64,000 bases of DNA from Chryseobacterium sp. SSA4.19 (GCF_022601875.1 NZ_JAKVIP010000010.1:81418-145417), one strand, 5' to 3'. Positions 8,734 to 18,183 are shown, counted from the first letter of the stretch. Notes: generated by a model from the letters alone, not told the origin. Translations and numbers: made by a program.

Positions 8734-10044
8734 ATGGCAAAGAATATAAAAACAGTACTATCACTAGTGATAGCAGTCTTTCCTGCGCTGTTTTTTTCAC
8801 AGGACAGAAAACAGATGACGGCAGAGGAGGCGGCCGGGCTTGCGGTGCAGAACCAGCAGCAGCTGAAAGTTTCCGCATGGAACATTGATATTGCAAAACA
8901 GAATACAGCTCTTGTAAAGCTTCAGAAACTGCCTAATATTACGGCTTCAACAAGTCAGTTTTATTTAGGGAACGCTTTAGTAATCGATAAAGATTTTTCA
9001 AACTCCACGAATGTTCCTATGCCTCATTACGGAAGCTCTTATGCGGTACAGGCTACGCAGCTGATTTTTAAAGGAGGCCTGGTGAACAAATCTATTGAGA
9101 TGGCAGGGCTCCGTGAACAGCTTTCTGAGTTGGATCTCGAAAAAAATAAGCTGGACGTAAAATTTCTGGTGATCTCCAATTATCTCGATATGTATAAAAC
9201 AGTGAATCAGCAGGAGGTTTTTCAAAATAACAAAAAACTGGCCCAGGAAAGGCTGAAGAATATCCAGAAATTTTATCAGCAGGGGATGGTGACCAGAAAT
9301 GAAGTCATCCGTGGAGAATTGGCTATTAAAAACCTTGACCAGGGAATTTTAACCTTATCCAACAACCGAAAGATCCTTAATTATAATCTGAATATGGCGT
9401 TAGGACTGCCGGCTGATACCGAGATTATTCCCATTGAAAAACTGGAAAATAAAGAAACTGGAATCGGGATGGATTATTACCTAAGCTTGGCTCATGAAAG
9501 CAATCCGCTGGTAAAATCAGCTCATACCAACATCAGCGTTGCCGATAAAAACATCGAAATCATCAAAACCGATAAGATGCCTGCGATATCAGGATTCGGC
9601 GGGTATGCTTTACAACGGCCCATCACAACGAGAAACCCTGTATTGGATATGTATTCCGGAGGCTGGCAGACCGGGATTTCCCTGACCTATAATATTGATA
9701 ACCTGTATAAAACAAAAGAACGGGTGAAATTGGGTGAGCTTCAGAAAGTCCAGGCCGGTGATGTCTTAACCCTGACTGAACAGAATATCGATATGGCTGT
9801 GAATGCTGCTTATGTAAAATATCAGGAATCGATCCAGCAAGCCGATATCCTGAACGATGCCAAAAAATTAGCCGAAGAAAACTATAAAATTACAGAGGCT
9901 AAATATCTGAATCAGTTAGCGGTTCAGGCAGAAATGATCGATGCGCAGAACCAGAAGCTCCAGTCCGAGCTGGATTACAGCAACGCGGAAATCAATGTGC
10001 TGTATCAATATTATAATCTTTTAAAATCTACAGGAACACTATAA
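8734..10044 (+). CDS. TolC-family outer membrane efflux protein
   Basis: Outer-membrane channel subunit of 436 residues. After a signal peptide (MAKNIKTVLSLVIAVFPALFFSQ is the N-terminal end, cleaved near FFSQ) come two OEP repeats of long alpha-helices, typical of TolC (for example LVIDKDFSNS and the helical ILNDAKKLAEENYKITEAKY). It provides the exit duct for the HlyD/MFS proteins encoded next. Spacing to the hlyD-like gene is 21 bp, so the genes form one operon. Substrate unknown; drug or toxic organic compound export is the usual role. Confidence 0.93.
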   Translation: MAKNIKTVLSLVIAVFPALFFSQDRKQMTAEEAAGLAVQNQQQLKVSAWNIDIAKQNTALVKLQKLPNITASTSQFYLGNALVIDKDFSNSTNVPMPHYGSSYAVQATQLIFKGGLVNKSIEMAGLREQLSELDLEKNKLDVKFLVISNYLDMYKTVNQQEVFQNNKKLAQERLKNIQKFYQQGMVTRNEVIRGELAIKNLDQGILTLSNNRKILNYNLNMALGLPADTEIIPIEKLENKETGIGMDYYLSLAHESNPLVKSAHTNISVADKNIEIIKTDKMPAISGFGGYALQRPITTRNPVLDMYSGGWQTGISLTYNIDNLYKTKERVKLGELQKVQAGDVLTLTEQNIDMAVNAAYVKYQESIQQADILNDAKKLAEENYKITEAKYLNQLAVQAEMIDAQNQKLQSELDYSNAEINVLYQYYNLLKSTGTL

Positions 10045-10065
10045 TCTTACGCGAAAAATAAAACA

Positions 10066-11184
10066 ATGGAAAACAAGGGACAAAATACTCAGAACACACA
10101 GTCGCCTCCGTCCTCAGCGGTGGCTGCAAAGAAAAAAGAAACGAAAAAAAATAAAATCAGAAGCATTATTTCCAATATCATCGTATTTGTGGTCATCGGT
10201 TTCGGCCTGTTCTGGTTAATATGCGAATATTTTCATATCGGGGATAAAACCTACACAGAGGCTGCCCAGGTGGAAGAATTCATTAACCCGGTCAATACGA
10301 GGGTTTCAGCCTACATCAAAGAAATTAAATTTATTGAACACCAGAAAGTTAAAAAAGGTGATACATTGGTTATACTGGACGACCGTGAGATCCTTACACA
10401 GCTCGGACAGGCAGAAGCCACGTATCAGAATGCACTGGCACAGCGTGCGGCTACCAGTTCATCTGTAAATACCGTAGCCAATAATGTAAATGTAATGGCC
10501 TCCAACATGGCAGGCGCAAAAGCAAGACTATGGAATGCGGAACAGAACCTGAACCGATACAGGAATTTACTGGCTTCAGAAGCTGTAACCCGGCAGCAAT
10601 ACGATCAGGTAAAAACCGAATATGATGCCCAGAAAGCAGCTTATGAAACCCTGGCTAACCAGAAGCAGTCGGCCAGTTATTCCACAACGGAAGTAAAAAG
10701 CAAGTTCGGAATTATTGATGCCGAAATCAAAAGAGCCAAATCGGCTCTGGAAATGGCAAAAATCAATTTATCGTATACGGTAATCACAGCACCTTATGAC
10801 GGGGTGATGGGAAGGAGAACGATTTCAGAAGGCCAGCTGATCCAGCCGGGCCAGCAGGTTGCAACAATTGTTTTAAACGGGCAGAAATGGGTAACGGCGA
10901 ACTTCTTGGAAAGCCAGATGCCGAACATCAAAGTAGGAGAGAAGATCATGATGACCGCAGATGCATTAGGCGGAAAAGAATTTGAAGGAGTGGTCACTGC
11001 GGTTTCAGCAGCCACCGGTTCCAGATATTCCAGTGTTCCGACCGATAACTCTACAGGGAATTTTATCAAAGTCCAGCAGAGAATCCCGGTACGGATCGAG
11101 TTTACATCGGCTAACCAAAAAGCAGCAATAGACCAGCTGAGTGCCGGAATGAATATGAACGTGAGAATTAAAACAAATAAATAG
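10066..11184 (+). CDS. HlyD/EmrA-family periplasmic adaptor
   Basis: Membrane-fusion protein of 372 residues. A basic, Ser/Pro-rich cytoplasmic tail (1-28) precedes one membrane helix (about 30-50, NIIVFVVIGFGLFWLICEYF). The biotinyl-lipoyl-like half-motifs (VSAYIKEIKFIEHQKVKKGD and YDGVMGRRTISEGQLIQPGQ) flank an alpha-helical hairpin (about 105-220), followed by a beta-barrel domain. This is the EmrA layout that couples an inner-membrane MFS pump to a TolC channel, and both partners are adjacent. Confidence 0.93.
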   Translation: MENKGQNTQNTQSPPSSAVAAKKKETKKNKIRSIISNIIVFVVIGFGLFWLICEYFHIGDKTYTEAAQVEEFINPVNTRVSAYIKEIKFIEHQKVKKGDTLVILDDREILTQLGQAEATYQNALAQRAATSSSVNTVANNVNVMASNMAGAKARLWNAEQNLNRYRNLLASEAVTRQQYDQVKTEYDAQKAAYETLANQKQSASYSTTEVKSKFGIIDAEIKRAKSALEMAKINLSYTVITAPYDGVMGRRTISEGQLIQPGQQVATIVLNGQKWVTANFLESQMPNIKVGEKIMMTADALGGKEFEGVVTAVSAATGSRYSSVPTDNSTGNFIKVQQRIPVRIEFTSANQKAAIDQLSAGMNMNVRIKTNK

Positions 11185-11463
11185 ACAGGAGATTTCGCAC
11201 GCTAGACATCAGACTTTTGCAGTAGGAAGTATATTAGATATAGTATTTTGATGCAATATAAAAAACTGCTTAAATCTGATAATGTACTATCTGATATTTA
11301 TCTATTAATGCAGATGCCAATGAAAGATTTCATACACAGGAATCTTCATCAGGAGAATATAAGATAAGCAGATATCTTTAAATCCAATAAAAAACCAAAA
11401 TTAAGATCGCAGATCCTATTGTCTGATGTCTGACCTCTAATTTCTAACCTCTAACCGTAATTT
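11185..11463. other. Long spacer inside the efflux operon
   Basis: A 279-bp gap separates the adaptor and transporter genes. It has no credible ORF. Its last 45 bases (about 11417-11461) are a run of tct(a/g)a-type words (tctgatgtctgacctctaa ...), also seen upstream of several other genes in this window. No terminator-like hairpin was found, so readthrough is plausible. Confidence 0.5.
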
Positions 11464-13056
11464 ATGTACAATAAAGGATTATATAACGATTGGGTTCCGA
11501 AACCCGTGCAGTTTTTGCTGATGGTCTTGCTGCTTACTGTAGTGATGCCGCTGGGAGGAGTGTACACTGGAAACATCAGCTTCGTGGTAAGCGGAACAGG
11601 ATCAATGACCGAATATTTCATGTGGGCAAATTATGCTTCCACCATAGGGATGGGTGCCTGTATGCCGGTCGTACTGCGGATGAAAATGAGATTTAAGGTA
11701 CGGGATAAAATGACTTTGCTTCTGGTGCTGTTGGGATTGCTGAGCTACATCAATGCAACAACGATGGAGCCGATGATCTTTGTATTCACGTCTCTGGTAA
11801 TCGGGTTTCTGAAAATGATGGTGACCATAGAGTTATTCCTGCCGCTGATGACCATGATCGGGAACCGCGGAATGTTTTACGGAGTTTTCTACACCTTTGT
11901 GCTGATGATGAACCAGGTAGCAGCATATTATGCCGTGGAAGTTTCCATGATCTATAACTGGCAGCATTTCTACATTTTGGCATCTGTGCTGTGTTTCATG
12001 CTGGCACTGATTCACTGGGCGTTTATGCACAATAAGTATTTTGCCCTGAAAGTTCCGCTGCATTACATCGACTGGCTGAGTGTTCTGCTGTTTATCGCCA
12101 CTTTTATGTTTTCAGCCTATGTTTTCTCATTCGGGAGACAGCAGGACTGGCTGAACTCGAAACATATTGTCAATGCAGGACTCGCTGCTTTTGTAAGCTT
12201 TTCCTTACTCGTGATCCGGCAGATGACTTTAAAGAGACCGTATTTGTCATTTACCATTTTCTCAAAGAATAATGTGCAGCATGGTCTGTTTATGCTGTTG
12301 TGGCTGGGGATGTTTTTAGGCACGACCTCCATTCAGAATACTTTTGCAGTCGGAGTTTTAGGCTATGATCAGCTGACGAATGCAAGGCTTAACCTCCTGA
12401 TGATCCCGGGGATTATTCTGGCAGGAATCATAGCCGTCTTCTGGTTCAAAAGGGAAATCCCTCTGAAGATGTTTATTTTCTCAGGTTTCTCTGCCATGAT
12501 GGGGTATGTGCTGATCATGTACCTCTCAATGGTGCCGGAATTCAGTTATGATAGCTGGTACCTGCCGATGTTTCTGAAAGGATACGGAATGTGTTCGCTG
12601 TTTATTTCCGTATGGTTCTATACCCTTGATAAGCTGGAGATGGACGAAATGCTGGCCGCGATCGGGTTGGTTCTCGTATGGCGTACTTTCCTTGCCGTAG
12701 GAATATTTTCTGCCCTGTATTCATGGTTCCAGTACCGTTTCCAGGTAATGGCTGTAGGTGATCTGGCCGTGTATATGGATGGAATGAATTTTCCGCCCCA
12801 GAATGTTGCTTCCGGCATGAAACTCATTCAGCTGAACGCCATTCTTATTGCGGGTAAAAAGATTTTCGGCTACATTCTCATTGCGGGAACCGGAGTATTG
12901 GTGTATGTGCTGACCCACCATTTCGGCAGGGAACGGTTTGAATCCCTGAGATTTATCAGGCTGCTCAGCGGTAAATCCGTGATTGCCAGGAGGCGGCTCC
13001 GGGAACGTAAAAAGTTATTGGAAGAAATTAAAGATGCCGCAGGCCCTGCGGTGTAA
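11464..13056 (+). CDS. MFS-type efflux transporter (EmrB-like position)
   Basis: Polytopic inner-membrane protein of 530 residues with about 13-14 hydrophobic helices, beginning with VQFLLMVLLLTVVMPLGGVY and ending in a basic cytoplasmic tail. It follows TolC and HlyD genes in the same direction and therefore should be the proton-driven pump of a tripartite system. The classical DHA2 motifs are poorly conserved and the sequence is a divergent Bacteroidota form, so the family call leans partly on context. Tail residues 500-530 are strongly basic (RRRLRERKK). Confidence 0.8.
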   Translation: MYNKGLYNDWVPKPVQFLLMVLLLTVVMPLGGVYTGNISFVVSGTGSMTEYFMWANYASTIGMGACMPVVLRMKMRFKVRDKMTLLLVLLGLLSYINATTMEPMIFVFTSLVIGFLKMMVTIELFLPLMTMIGNRGMFYGVFYTFVLMMNQVAAYYAVEVSMIYNWQHFYILASVLCFMLALIHWAFMHNKYFALKVPLHYIDWLSVLLFIATFMFSAYVFSFGRQQDWLNSKHIVNAGLAAFVSFSLLVIRQMTLKRPYLSFTIFSKNNVQHGLFMLLWLGMFLGTTSIQNTFAVGVLGYDQLTNARLNLLMIPGIILAGIIAVFWFKREIPLKMFIFSGFSAMMGYVLIMYLSMVPEFSYDSWYLPMFLKGYGMCSLFISVWFYTLDKLEMDEMLAAIGLVLVWRTFLAVGIFSALYSWFQYRFQVMAVGDLAVYMDGMNFPPQNVASGMKLIQLNAILIAGKKIFGYILIAGTGVLVYVLTHHFGRERFESLRFIRLLSGKSVIARRRLRERKKLLEEIKDAAGPAV

Positions 13057-13076
13057 AAATACCTTGTTTTTCACGA

Positions 13077-13121
13077 GTAAAGCCCCTGTTCTTATCGTAA
13101 GACCGGGGCTTTACGTTTTTT
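13077..13121 (+). terminator. Rho-independent terminator of the efflux operon
   Basis: Perfect 10-bp stem gtaaagcccc (13077-13086) / ggggctttac (13105-13114) followed by gtttttt, 20 bp after the transporter stop. Confidence 0.85.
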
Positions 13122-13129
13122 GGGAATTA

Positions 13130-13242
13130 TTTAGGAGCTGTTTCCCGCTTTCACTACTCGCTTTTTTGTTCTTTCAGCGGCGGCTGCAAGCCGCCGCTGA
13201 AAGAACAAAAAGAGCTCAGGCAGGCCGTTCAATCGGGGCTAA
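13130..13242. repeat. Long palindromic intergenic element (REP-like)
   Basis: A 23-bp perfect inverted repeat (13163-13185 and 13189-13211) with a three-base gca loop; the core is ctttcagcggcggct. It is flanked by ggagctgtttcccgctttcact on the left and gttcaatcggggcta on the right. Elements with this outer pattern (ggagct-ttcccgct ... tcggggcta around a variable hairpin) are, to my recollection, scattered through Flavobacteriia intergenic regions. It is GC-rich compared with its surroundings and separate from the terminator just upstream. Confidence 0.7.
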
Positions 13243-13383
13243 GAATGGAATGCCGGTCAACATTATTTCTATGATGATTTTCTGACAACTTTGGTTTTAA
13301 ACGTAAGGCATATTACGGCTTTAAATCAGAAATCGTAACTTTATATTTCCAAATATTTTTATAAACCTCCAAAAAATAATAAG

Positions 13384-14148
13384 ATGTCCATAACCAACGA
13401 ATATGAAATGACAGGAATGCAGAAAGCCGGTGAAGCTGTCGCATATACACTCAAGGAAATGATTAACTATGCTCAGCCAGGCATGACCACCAAAGAGATT
13501 GATGAATTCGGAGGGAAAATCCTTGCGGATTTCGGCGCCAGGTCTGCTCCTTATCTGACGTATGGATTTCCGGGATGGACATGTATCAGCGTAAATAATG
13601 AATTCTGCCACGGCATTCCCAGTGATCAAAGGGTTTTAGAAGAAGGTGATTTAATTAATATTGATGTTTCTGCAGAGCTGAACGGATTTTGGGCGGATAA
13701 CGGAGCTTCATTCATTATCGGGAAAGATATTCATCAGCACCGTAAACTGGTGGATGCTTCTAAAGAAATTCTCCGGAAAGCCATCAGCACGATCAAAGGT
13801 GGAGTAAAAATAGCCGATATCGGATTGCTGATGGAAACCGAAGCCAAAAACAAAGGTTTTAAAGTTATCAGGAACCTGGGAGGACACGGCATCGGAAGAA
13901 GCCTTCATGAGCAGCCGGATGAACTGCTGAATTATAAAAACCGTTTTGATACGAGAAGATTCAGGAAGAATTCTGTGGTAGCCATTGAAACATTTATTTC
14001 AACAACTTCCAATATTGCAGTGGAGCAGAATGACGGCTGGACCATGGTCGGCAATAAAGGCGGATTTATGGCACAGCATGAACATACCCTCATGATCACC
14101 GATGGACAGCCTGTAATCTTAACCGCAATGAATGAAATTCTGAATTAA
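13384..14148 (+). CDS. map: Methionine aminopeptidase, type I
   Basis: Cytosolic metallopeptidase of 254 residues that removes the initiator methionine from nascent proteins. The creatinase-like fold is evident from the metal ligands: Asp in INIDVSAELNGFWADNGASF (two Asp), His in HGIGRSLHE, Glu in VVAIETFIS and Glu in MAQHEHTLMI. The substrate histidine lies in NNEFCHGIP. Length matches type I enzymes without an N-terminal extension. It is monocistronic, between the palindromic element and a bidirectional terminator. Confidence 0.95.
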   Translation: MSITNEYEMTGMQKAGEAVAYTLKEMINYAQPGMTTKEIDEFGGKILADFGARSAPYLTYGFPGWTCISVNNEFCHGIPSDQRVLEEGDLINIDVSAELNGFWADNGASFIIGKDIHQHRKLVDASKEILRKAISTIKGGVKIADIGLLMETEAKNKGFKVIRNLGGHGIGRSLHEQPDELLNYKNRFDTRRFRKNSVVAIETFISTTSNIAVEQNDGWTMVGNKGGFMAQHEHTLMITDGQPVILTAMNEILN

Positions 14149-14194
14149 AAGTAAGAAGAGACATTCCTATTCTGCAATTGAAATAATCACATAC

Positions 14195-14228
14195 AAAAAT
14201 ATTCCCTGAAACCTCAGGGAATATTTTT
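14195..14228. terminator. Bidirectional terminator between map and the MoxR-like gene
   Basis: Perfect 15-bp stem aaaaatattccctga (14195-14209) and its complement (14214-14228) with loop aacc, A-run on one side and T-run on the other, between two convergent genes. Confidence 0.85.
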
Positions 14229-14252
14229 ATATAACTAATAACTAAGTTTTGA

Positions 14253-15707
14253 TTAGTTTCTGAAATATGAATTGACATCCGCAGAATCGAATGTAAAAGA
14301 AGCCTGGTTTTCAGATTTGTCCAGTTTCTTACTGATGGTCAGTGCCCATAATACCAGTTCTTTACAGAAATTCTGGTCTTCTGTGCTTAACTCAGATGCA
14401 TTTTCTTCGACTACAGTAGTCAGAGGAATAATGCCGTTAAGTTTGGCATAAAACTCTTCATCAGTATCATGGTAATTAAGCTCGATATGGTTTTTATTGA
14501 ACCATTGGATCAGGTCTGTATACGGCGTTTTAATGCCTTCTTTTTCCAGTTTGGAAATGCGTGGGAAAATGCTTTCAAACTGGGTCATCACTGCCTGGTC
14601 GATCAATATTTTTGCTACATAATCGGCACCTTCCTGCTCACCTTCGTAGACCAGTTCAATTTTTCCGGTAATGGACGGAATAATCGACATAAAATCAAGC
14701 AGACGGACTGCCGTTCTTTCAGATCCTGATTCAATAAGGCGCAATTTGGCAGCGGCTACCAGGTTTTCCATGGCACTGATCGTAAGACGTGCGCTTACTC
14801 CGCTTTTCGCATCCACATATTCACTGTCACGGGCTGCAAAAGCTACTTCTTCCAAGAGGTTTTTGGCCAGGTCAGAAATCTTGATACTTGCTTTATCTTC
14901 TGCAGAAATCAGGGCTTCCTGCTCGGTGATCTGTCTGGCAAGCGCAATACTTTGCGGATAATGGGTGAATATCTGCGAGCCAATCCTGTCTTTTAAAGGG
15001 GTTACAATACTTCCCCTGTTGGTATAGTCTTCAGGGTTTGCGGTGAATACAAACTGTATATCCAGTGGCATTCTCAATTGAAACCCGCGGATTTGGATAT
15101 CGCCTTCCTGTAGAATATTAAACAGAGAAACCTGGATCCTTGCCTGTAAATCCGGAAGCTCATTCAATACGAAAATACATCGGTTGGCACGCGGAATCAT
15201 TCCGTAATGCAACACGCGTTCGTCAGAATACGGCAGTTTTAGAGTTGCCGCTTTAATCGGGTCAATATCACCGATAAGGTCAGCCACATTAACATCCGGC
15301 GTAGCGAGCTTTTCAAAGAAACGCTCAGAACGGTGTACCCATGAGATCGGGGTTTCGTCACCATATTCTGCGATCAGGTCTCTTGCAAATTTGGAAATCG
15401 GCCGGAACGGGCTGTCATTAATTTCAGAACCTTTTACAATAGGCATGTATTCATCCAGGAGATTCACCATGCTTCTCGCAATTCTTGTTTTTGCCTGTCC
15501 GCGTAAACCCAAAAGGTTGATATGATGGCCGGCCAGAATCGCTTTTTTCAATTGCGGAACTACGGTGTCTTCATATCCCCAAAGCCCTTCAAAAACAGGC
15601 TCTTTTGCTTTGATCTTTGTAATGAGATTCGCCTGGATTTCCTGATTGATTGTTTTATCCGTATATCCTGAATTTTTTAACTCTTTAAATGTCGTATCGT
15701 TTTTCAT
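14253..15707 (-). CDS. MoxR/magnesium-chelatase-like AAA+ ATPase
   Basis: AAA+ ATPase of 484 residues. Walker A is GLRGQAKT (about 67-74), Walker B lies in CIFVLNELPDL (about 172-182), and sensor 1 in FTANPEDYTNRG. This matches the ChlI/MoxR branch, which acts with a VWA partner to remodel or load cofactors into target proteins. The partner VWA gene lies directly upstream in the same direction. I saw no GAFTGA loop, so it is not a sigma-54 activator. The start at 15707 gives MKNDTTFKELK; an ATG at 15728 would add seven residues. Physiological target unknown. Confidence 0.85.
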   Translation of the reverse strand: MKNDTTFKELKNSGYTDKTINQEIQANLITKIKAKEPVFEGLWGYEDTVVPQLKKAILAGHHINLLGLRGQAKTRIARSMVNLLDEYMPIVKGSEINDSPFRPISKFARDLIAEYGDETPISWVHRSERFFEKLATPDVNVADLIGDIDPIKAATLKLPYSDERVLHYGMIPRANRCIFVLNELPDLQARIQVSLFNILQEGDIQIRGFQLRMPLDIQFVFTANPEDYTNRGSIVTPLKDRIGSQIFTHYPQSIALARQITEQEALISAEDKASIKISDLAKNLLEEVAFAARDSEYVDAKSGVSARLTISAMENLVAAAKLRLIESGSERTAVRLLDFMSIIPSITGKIELVYEGEQEGADYVAKILIDQAVMTQFESIFPRISKLEKEGIKTPYTDLIQWFNKNHIELNYHDTDEEFYAKLNGIIPLTTVVEENASELSTEDQNFCKELVLWALTISKKLDKSENQASFTFDSADVNSYFRN

Positions 15708-15770
15708 TGTATCTTGAGCAGTAATCATTTATACTATTAATATTCTGTGAAATTAAATTTATTAGAAACC

Positions 15771-15838
15771 AGTCTGAAATCTGCAATCTAATATCTGAAG
15801 TCTAAAATCTAATATCTTGCATCTGAAATCTAATATCA
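15771..15838. repeat. Degenerate tctaatatct-type repeat tract
   Basis: Short words of the form (a)tct(a/g)a(a/t)atct recur about every 9-12 bp (tctgaaatctgcaatctaa, then tctgaagtctaaaatctaa). The tract fills the spacer between the VWA and AAA+ genes. Similar words occur at 11417-11461, 44178-44218 and 48905-48960. Confidence 0.6.
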
Positions 15839-16978
15839 TATTCTCTTTATTCTGTTTTTTTCGTAATCTTCAAAAATCATCTGTCCCAGTCCTGATAATC
15901 CTGTTAAAAAAGCTTTTCCCTGATTCTGGGCCGTAAAAGCTTTTACAAATTTTCGGAGGTAAGGATCCTGGGCAATCATAAAAGTGGTAATTGGAATTTT
16001 CAGCTTTCTGGCCTGGGCAGCCCTGTTGAGGCATTGCGAAACAATCATTTCATCCAGTCCGTTGCTGTTCATATAAAATTCACCGGTAGGCAGCTTGATG
16101 CAGCTTGGCTTTCCGTCAGTAATCATGAAAATCTGCTTATTGGTATTTCTTTTTCTTCGCAGGATATCCATCGCCAGTTCCAAACCGGCCACCGTATTCG
16201 TGTGATAAGGTCCGACCTGTAAATAAGGAAGGTCTTTGATTTTAATCGGCCACGCTTCATTTCCAAAGACAATAATATCAATGGAGTCTTTGGGATATTT
16301 ACGCTTGATAAGCTCTACCAAAGCCATTGCTACTTTTTTGGCAGGGGTGATCCGGTCTTCTCCATACAGAATCATGGAATGGCTGATATCGATCATCAGT
16401 ACGGTGCTCATCTGCGCTTTATGTTTTGTTTCCTCGACAATGAGATCATCTTCAGTCAGCCGCAGGTCGGAAATTCCGTTGTTGATCTGTGCATTTTTTA
16501 AGCTTTCGGTCATATTTACCGTGGAAAGATCATCGCCGTACTGAAATGACCGGTTTTCTCCGTCCCGTTCATCGCCGACTCCGGTTTTGGTGGTACGGTG
16601 GTTCCCGATGCCGCTTTTTTTAAGTTTACCGAAAATCTGGTCTAAGGCAAATTCCCTCAATGCCGCTTCCAGTTTAGCGGTCAGTACATTCTTTCCTTTC
16701 CCCGTTCCTGTATTGCCGTCTTCCGGGTCTTTTTCTTCTTTGATATAACCACGCTTTTTAAGGTCTTCCTCAAAATCTTCCAATGTATATTCATCAGTGA
16801 AAATATCATATTCCTTATCCAGCATATCGAGCCACTCAAAGGCTTCCTCAATATCGCCTGACGTATGCGTCAGCAGATCTTTGAACACATCAAAAACACG
16901 GTCGAAATGAGAGACTTCTTCCGGAACGTGCCTGCTGAACGTGAATCCTTTATGAAAATTTAAATTTTTATTTGTCAT
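15836..16978 (-). CDS. VWA-domain protein, partner of the MoxR-like ATPase
   Basis: Cytosolic protein of 380 residues with a C-terminal von Willebrand A domain (about 190-370). The MIDAS motif is DISHS in STVLMIDISHSM, with the downstream Thr and Asp in MITDGKPSC. The N-terminal 180 residues are acidic and helical, with a Gly-rich linker around GNTGTGKGKN. Such VWA proteins pair with MoxR/ChlI ATPases like the one encoded next. No chelatase large subunit (ChlH/CobN) is nearby, so the target is something other than a visible metal chelatase. Confidence 0.87.
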   Translation of the reverse strand: MTNKNLNFHKGFTFSRHVPEEVSHFDRVFDVFKDLLTHTSGDIEEAFEWLDMLDKEYDIFTDEYTLEDFEEDLKKRGYIKEEKDPEDGNTGTGKGKNVLTAKLEAALREFALDQIFGKLKKSGIGNHRTTKTGVGDERDGENRSFQYGDDLSTVNMTESLKNAQINNGISDLRLTEDDLIVEETKHKAQMSTVLMIDISHSMILYGEDRITPAKKVAMALVELIKRKYPKDSIDIIVFGNEAWPIKIKDLPYLQVGPYHTNTVAGLELAMDILRRKRNTNKQIFMITDGKPSCIKLPTGEFYMNSNGLDEMIVSQCLNRAAQARKLKIPITTFMIAQDPYLRKFVKAFTAQNQGKAFLTGLSGLGQMIFEDYEKNRIKRI

Positions 16979-17089
16979 TCAATCCATCTTCTTTTGATAG
17001 ATACAAGTTAGGCAAATTTTAAAGGAATGAAGTATTTTTAAAAATAGAAAATTTGGATGATGGTGATGGAGTTTTATTAACATAAAAAT

Positions 17090-17117
17090 TATAGAATTAT
17101 TTTTAAATAATTCTATA
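17090..17117 (-). terminator. Palindromic terminator of the ParA-like gene
   Basis: Perfect 13-bp stem (tatagaattattt at 17090-17102, complement at 17105-17117) with a two-base loop. It overlaps the TAG stop codon of the ParA-like gene (17113-17115). The stem is entirely AT-rich apart from two G-C pairs, so it may be weak. Confidence 0.55.
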
Positions 17118-18183
17118 ATAAATTAATTACTGCATCAATAGCATGTAAACAGTCACTAACTGGTTGAGCATTTACTTTAACTTGGTTCCCATGTACAGGA
17201 TAATATCCTTGTGTCATTGAGCTTAAGTTTTTTCCTAAATGAGCTGATACTACTCCAGCAGTATTAAAATCTCGTAAAGGAATTGAATATTCTTGTCTAA
17301 AATCATCAAGATTACTAGGAGCATTAGTCCTTGAAGTAAAGTAATTTGAATTAGAATTATATAGACTATATAAAGTATTTGCAGTAGCATCTGATAATGC
17401 TCCAAATGCAGCAGAAGCTCCACTATATTGTGTTAATCTATTTCCAATGATTAAGTGAATTTTAGGAATTTGAATTCTATAGTTGATAGCCTGTGCAGCA
17501 AAAGTCCATGTTCCATATATTGGGTGAGGCGGATTTGTACCATGTAAAAGAATTGCCATTGCATTTGCTGCGGTTCTTGATGAGTCATCTGCATTTACTG
17601 GTGAAATTATACGATTTACAGCACAAATAGCTAATTCAGTATAGATACCAAAACTAGGATTTGTATCTACGAAAACCATCCAATCTGTGTCAGTTTGATT
17701 TGAAACAATATCATCAATTAAATTCCTAAAAATATTATGTATCCAAACCCATGGTTGAGCGGATGGAGTTAAAGATCTTGCGCTTGCTGCATCACTGATT
17801 GCTGGAGCCATAGGTTCTAAATTTCCATCGCCACTAAGTAAAAATATATTTTCTGGCATGTTATTGTTAACTGTAGAAACTTTAACTAAATAATTATTAG
17901 GATCTGGTAATGGTGCGCCAGAACCGTTGCTTATAACATTACTTAAATAACCGACTACAGTTGTTGGTGTAGTTTGACTACAATAATTAATAACTTGTTG
18001 TTCTCCTTGAGTTCCACCGCCAAGTAGCATCATACTGGAATTTGCTTGAGGACAAAGATCAATTACCAAAACATTAATATTTGGATTTAATTCAGCATAT
18101 CTTGATGCAAGATGAAATGTTATCGTACTTTTCCCAACTCCTCCTTTATTATTCCAAATTGCGTAACTGTTTATTAGTGACAT
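17113..18183 (-). CDS. Orphan ParA/MinD-like ATPase
   Basis: Protein of 356 residues with a deviant Walker A motif (KGGVGKST, residues 13-20), A' segment VLVIDLCPQANSS and Walker B-like WMVFVDTNPSFG, all typical of the ParA family. It is about 100 residues longer than chromosomal Soj/ParA and no parB or centromere-like repeat lies next to it, so it need not act in segregation. Base composition is far more AT-rich than the genes on both sides, and A/T-ending codons dominate, which suggests acquisition by transfer. Such stand-alone ATPases occur on plasmids, integrative elements and islands. Specific role unknown. Confidence 0.85.
   Translation of the reverse strand: MSLINSYAIWNNKGGVGKSTITFHLASRYAELNPNINVLVIDLCPQANSSMMLLGGGTQGEQQVINYCSQTTPTTVVGYLSNVISNGSGAPLPDPNNYLVKVSTVNNNMPENIFLLSGDGNLEPMAPAISDAASARSLTPSAQPWVWIHNIFRNLIDDIVSNQTDTDWMVFVDTNPSFGIYTELAICAVNRIISPVNADDSSRTAANAMAILLHGTNPPHPIYGTWTFAAQAINYRIQIPKIHLIIGNRLTQYSGASAAFGALSDATANTLYSLYNSNSNYFTSRTNAPSNLDDFRQEYSIPLRDFNTAGVVSAHLGKNLSSMTQGYYPVHGNQVKVNAQPVSDCLHAIDAVINLL

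Noticed and set aside
14253..15707. Sigma-54 activator
   Set aside because: No GAFTGA loop and no DNA-binding C terminus; the sequence fits the MoxR/ChlI branch.
17113..18183. Plasmid partition locus or origin
   Set aside because: There is no parB, no iteron set and no replication gene next to the ParA-like gene.
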